A DNA stretch of 55,995 bases. Origin: Perkinsus olseni (taxonomy: Eukaryota; Perkinsozoa; Perkinsida; Perkinsidae). The notes beneath the pieces are model-generated. The model searched no databases. It had not been told where the DNA came from and was given only the letters and a program-made list of their open reading frames with translations. The stretch lies in assembly GCA_013115135.1 (NCBI GenBank), contig JABANP010000339.1:1-55995 (forward strand). Direction: 5' to 3'. The stretch's first letter is position 1, and every line of letters begins with the position of its first letter. Shown here in pieces: positions 55,197 through 55,995 of the stretch. The translations under genes and the position numbers were made by a program.

Positions 55197-55995
55197 ATAT
55201 TCTTCTCAGGGCTTTCTCTGTTACCTGTTGTAACACTCTCATCTCTGAAGGCTTCTCTATACCATTCATGTTTACCACCGCGGGCTGGGCGTCATTTATT
55301 ACGCAAGCGTTGGCTGCATACTTTGCTTTCATTTGTATCCAAATGCTCAGAACTGCCCTGAATAATGAGAAGGTGAGAGCCCCGCAACTTCTTTTGTGAC
55401 CCAGCCGGGGCTATTTGACAGCCTGTTTCGTCAGGTGAAACAATTCGGCGATGAGAAAGGAGTGCCCTGCTTCGAAAGGGAGCTCACGTTCCTTGGCGAG
55501 TTTTGTGGCGGGAATTCTGGCAGAGGCGCCATCACCCTGGTAATCACCCGCGATCACTACTCGCCGAAGAGGCTGGTGTCAATGACGTTCCGTTATGGTT
55601 GACGAGCACTGTGGGGCACTTGGCCGTCTTCTCAGCTGATACTTTTCGAATACTTTACAGTACTGGTCACAGACCTCAGCGCGATTGGGATATGTGCAGC
55701 CCTCATCGCACCAGCAGTCAGTGGTGAGCATTGCTCCACACCTATGCAGCTACTTAATGGGTTACAGTGAGTTGTTCTTTTCAGCTGATGTTTGGATCAT
55801 TATTTTCTCGGCAATATCGCTGATCATGATCCTGGTACCGTGGCTGAGGGAGATATCAGCCGTCATGGGTGTACTCGCTGTTGTCGGCATACTTGGGAGT
55901 ATGGCAGCTTGGGTGAGTCCCTGCTTGTCTCTTCGTATAGCATCAGCATCCGGACTAATGCATGAGCATCAGCACTAGCATGAGCATTAGCATCA
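55197..55995 (+). CDS. Amino-acid-permease-like transporter 2, 3' end outside window
   Basis: Paralogue of transporter 1. Exons 55197-55372 (TM1-2, with TLISEGFSIPFMFTTAGWASF matching the TM1 pattern), 55435-55539 (loop with FGDEKG and FCGGNSGRG), 55636-55723 (LILFEYFTVLVTDLSAIG and on) and 55785-55912 (WIIIFSAISLIMILVPWLRE and on) end at a GTGAGT donor. The last exon is 128 nt, exactly as the equivalent exon of transporter 1 (51118-51245), with the same phases. The one before is 88 nt against 85. The two genes therefore come from a duplication that kept intron positions. The upstream start and the remaining membrane segments are not seen. Confidence 0.6.
55938..55995 (+). repeat. AGCATCAGCA short degenerate repeat in intron
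   Basis: Repeated GCATCAGCAT and GCATGAGCAT steps (period about 6-12) run to the window edge, just after the last donor of transporter 2. Likely an intronic low-complexity tract. Confidence 0.6.

Overview
The window is nuclear DNA of a unicellular eukaryote. Evidence: GT-AG introns of mostly 43-57 nt, a nuclear-type tRNA with internal A and B boxes, LTR and LINE retrotransposons, a nuclear-encoded bc1-complex subunit and signal-peptide genes. TAA, TAG and TGA all act as stops. Very short introns, a large transposon load, a secreted histidine-brace protein and tandem amino-acid-permease-like genes fit a perkinsozoan or related alveolate (Perkinsus-like). That assignment is inference.

Layout. 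(1) 1-16024 holds two copies of a spliced RECQ1-like helicase gene. Between them lie two identical 185-bp inverted-repeat elements that bracket a head-to-tail array of three 3.3-kb transposon copies. Each transposon encodes on the minus strand a Tc1/mariner-type DD34E transposase and an HUH plus superfamily-3-helicase Rep protein like those of CRESS-DNA viruses and parvoviruses. Six TGATCA motifs sit just 5' of rep. This Rep/transposase composite is the best candidate for an undescribed system. (2) 17454-18180 is a frameshifted LPMO-like secreted protein, followed by gene-poor, GATC-rich DNA. (3) 20880-25978 is a degenerate LINE (minus strand). (4) 26015-42940 is one giant minus-strand Ser/Thr-rich repeat gene with a hydrophobic leader. 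It is split by a recent LTR retrotransposon (27744-34508) that has identical LTRs and lies in the opposite orientation. Removing the element and its 3-bp duplication restores frame. (5) 44248-55995 is the ordinary gene-bearing part: tRNA-Arg(UCU), a GNAT-like gene, an uncharacterised multi-exon gene, the bc1 subunit 7 gene (QCR7/UQCRB), a small ORF with an internal stop, and two paralogous transporter genes with matching exon structure; the second runs off the window.

Most host genes here are invisible as long ORFs because they are cut by very short introns. I rebuilt the RecQ, Rep, QCR7, GNAT-like and transporter gene models by hand from splice signals and phase. Many transposon genes carry single-base indels in homopolymers. 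These may be real decay or assembly error, and nothing in the sequence alone separates the two.
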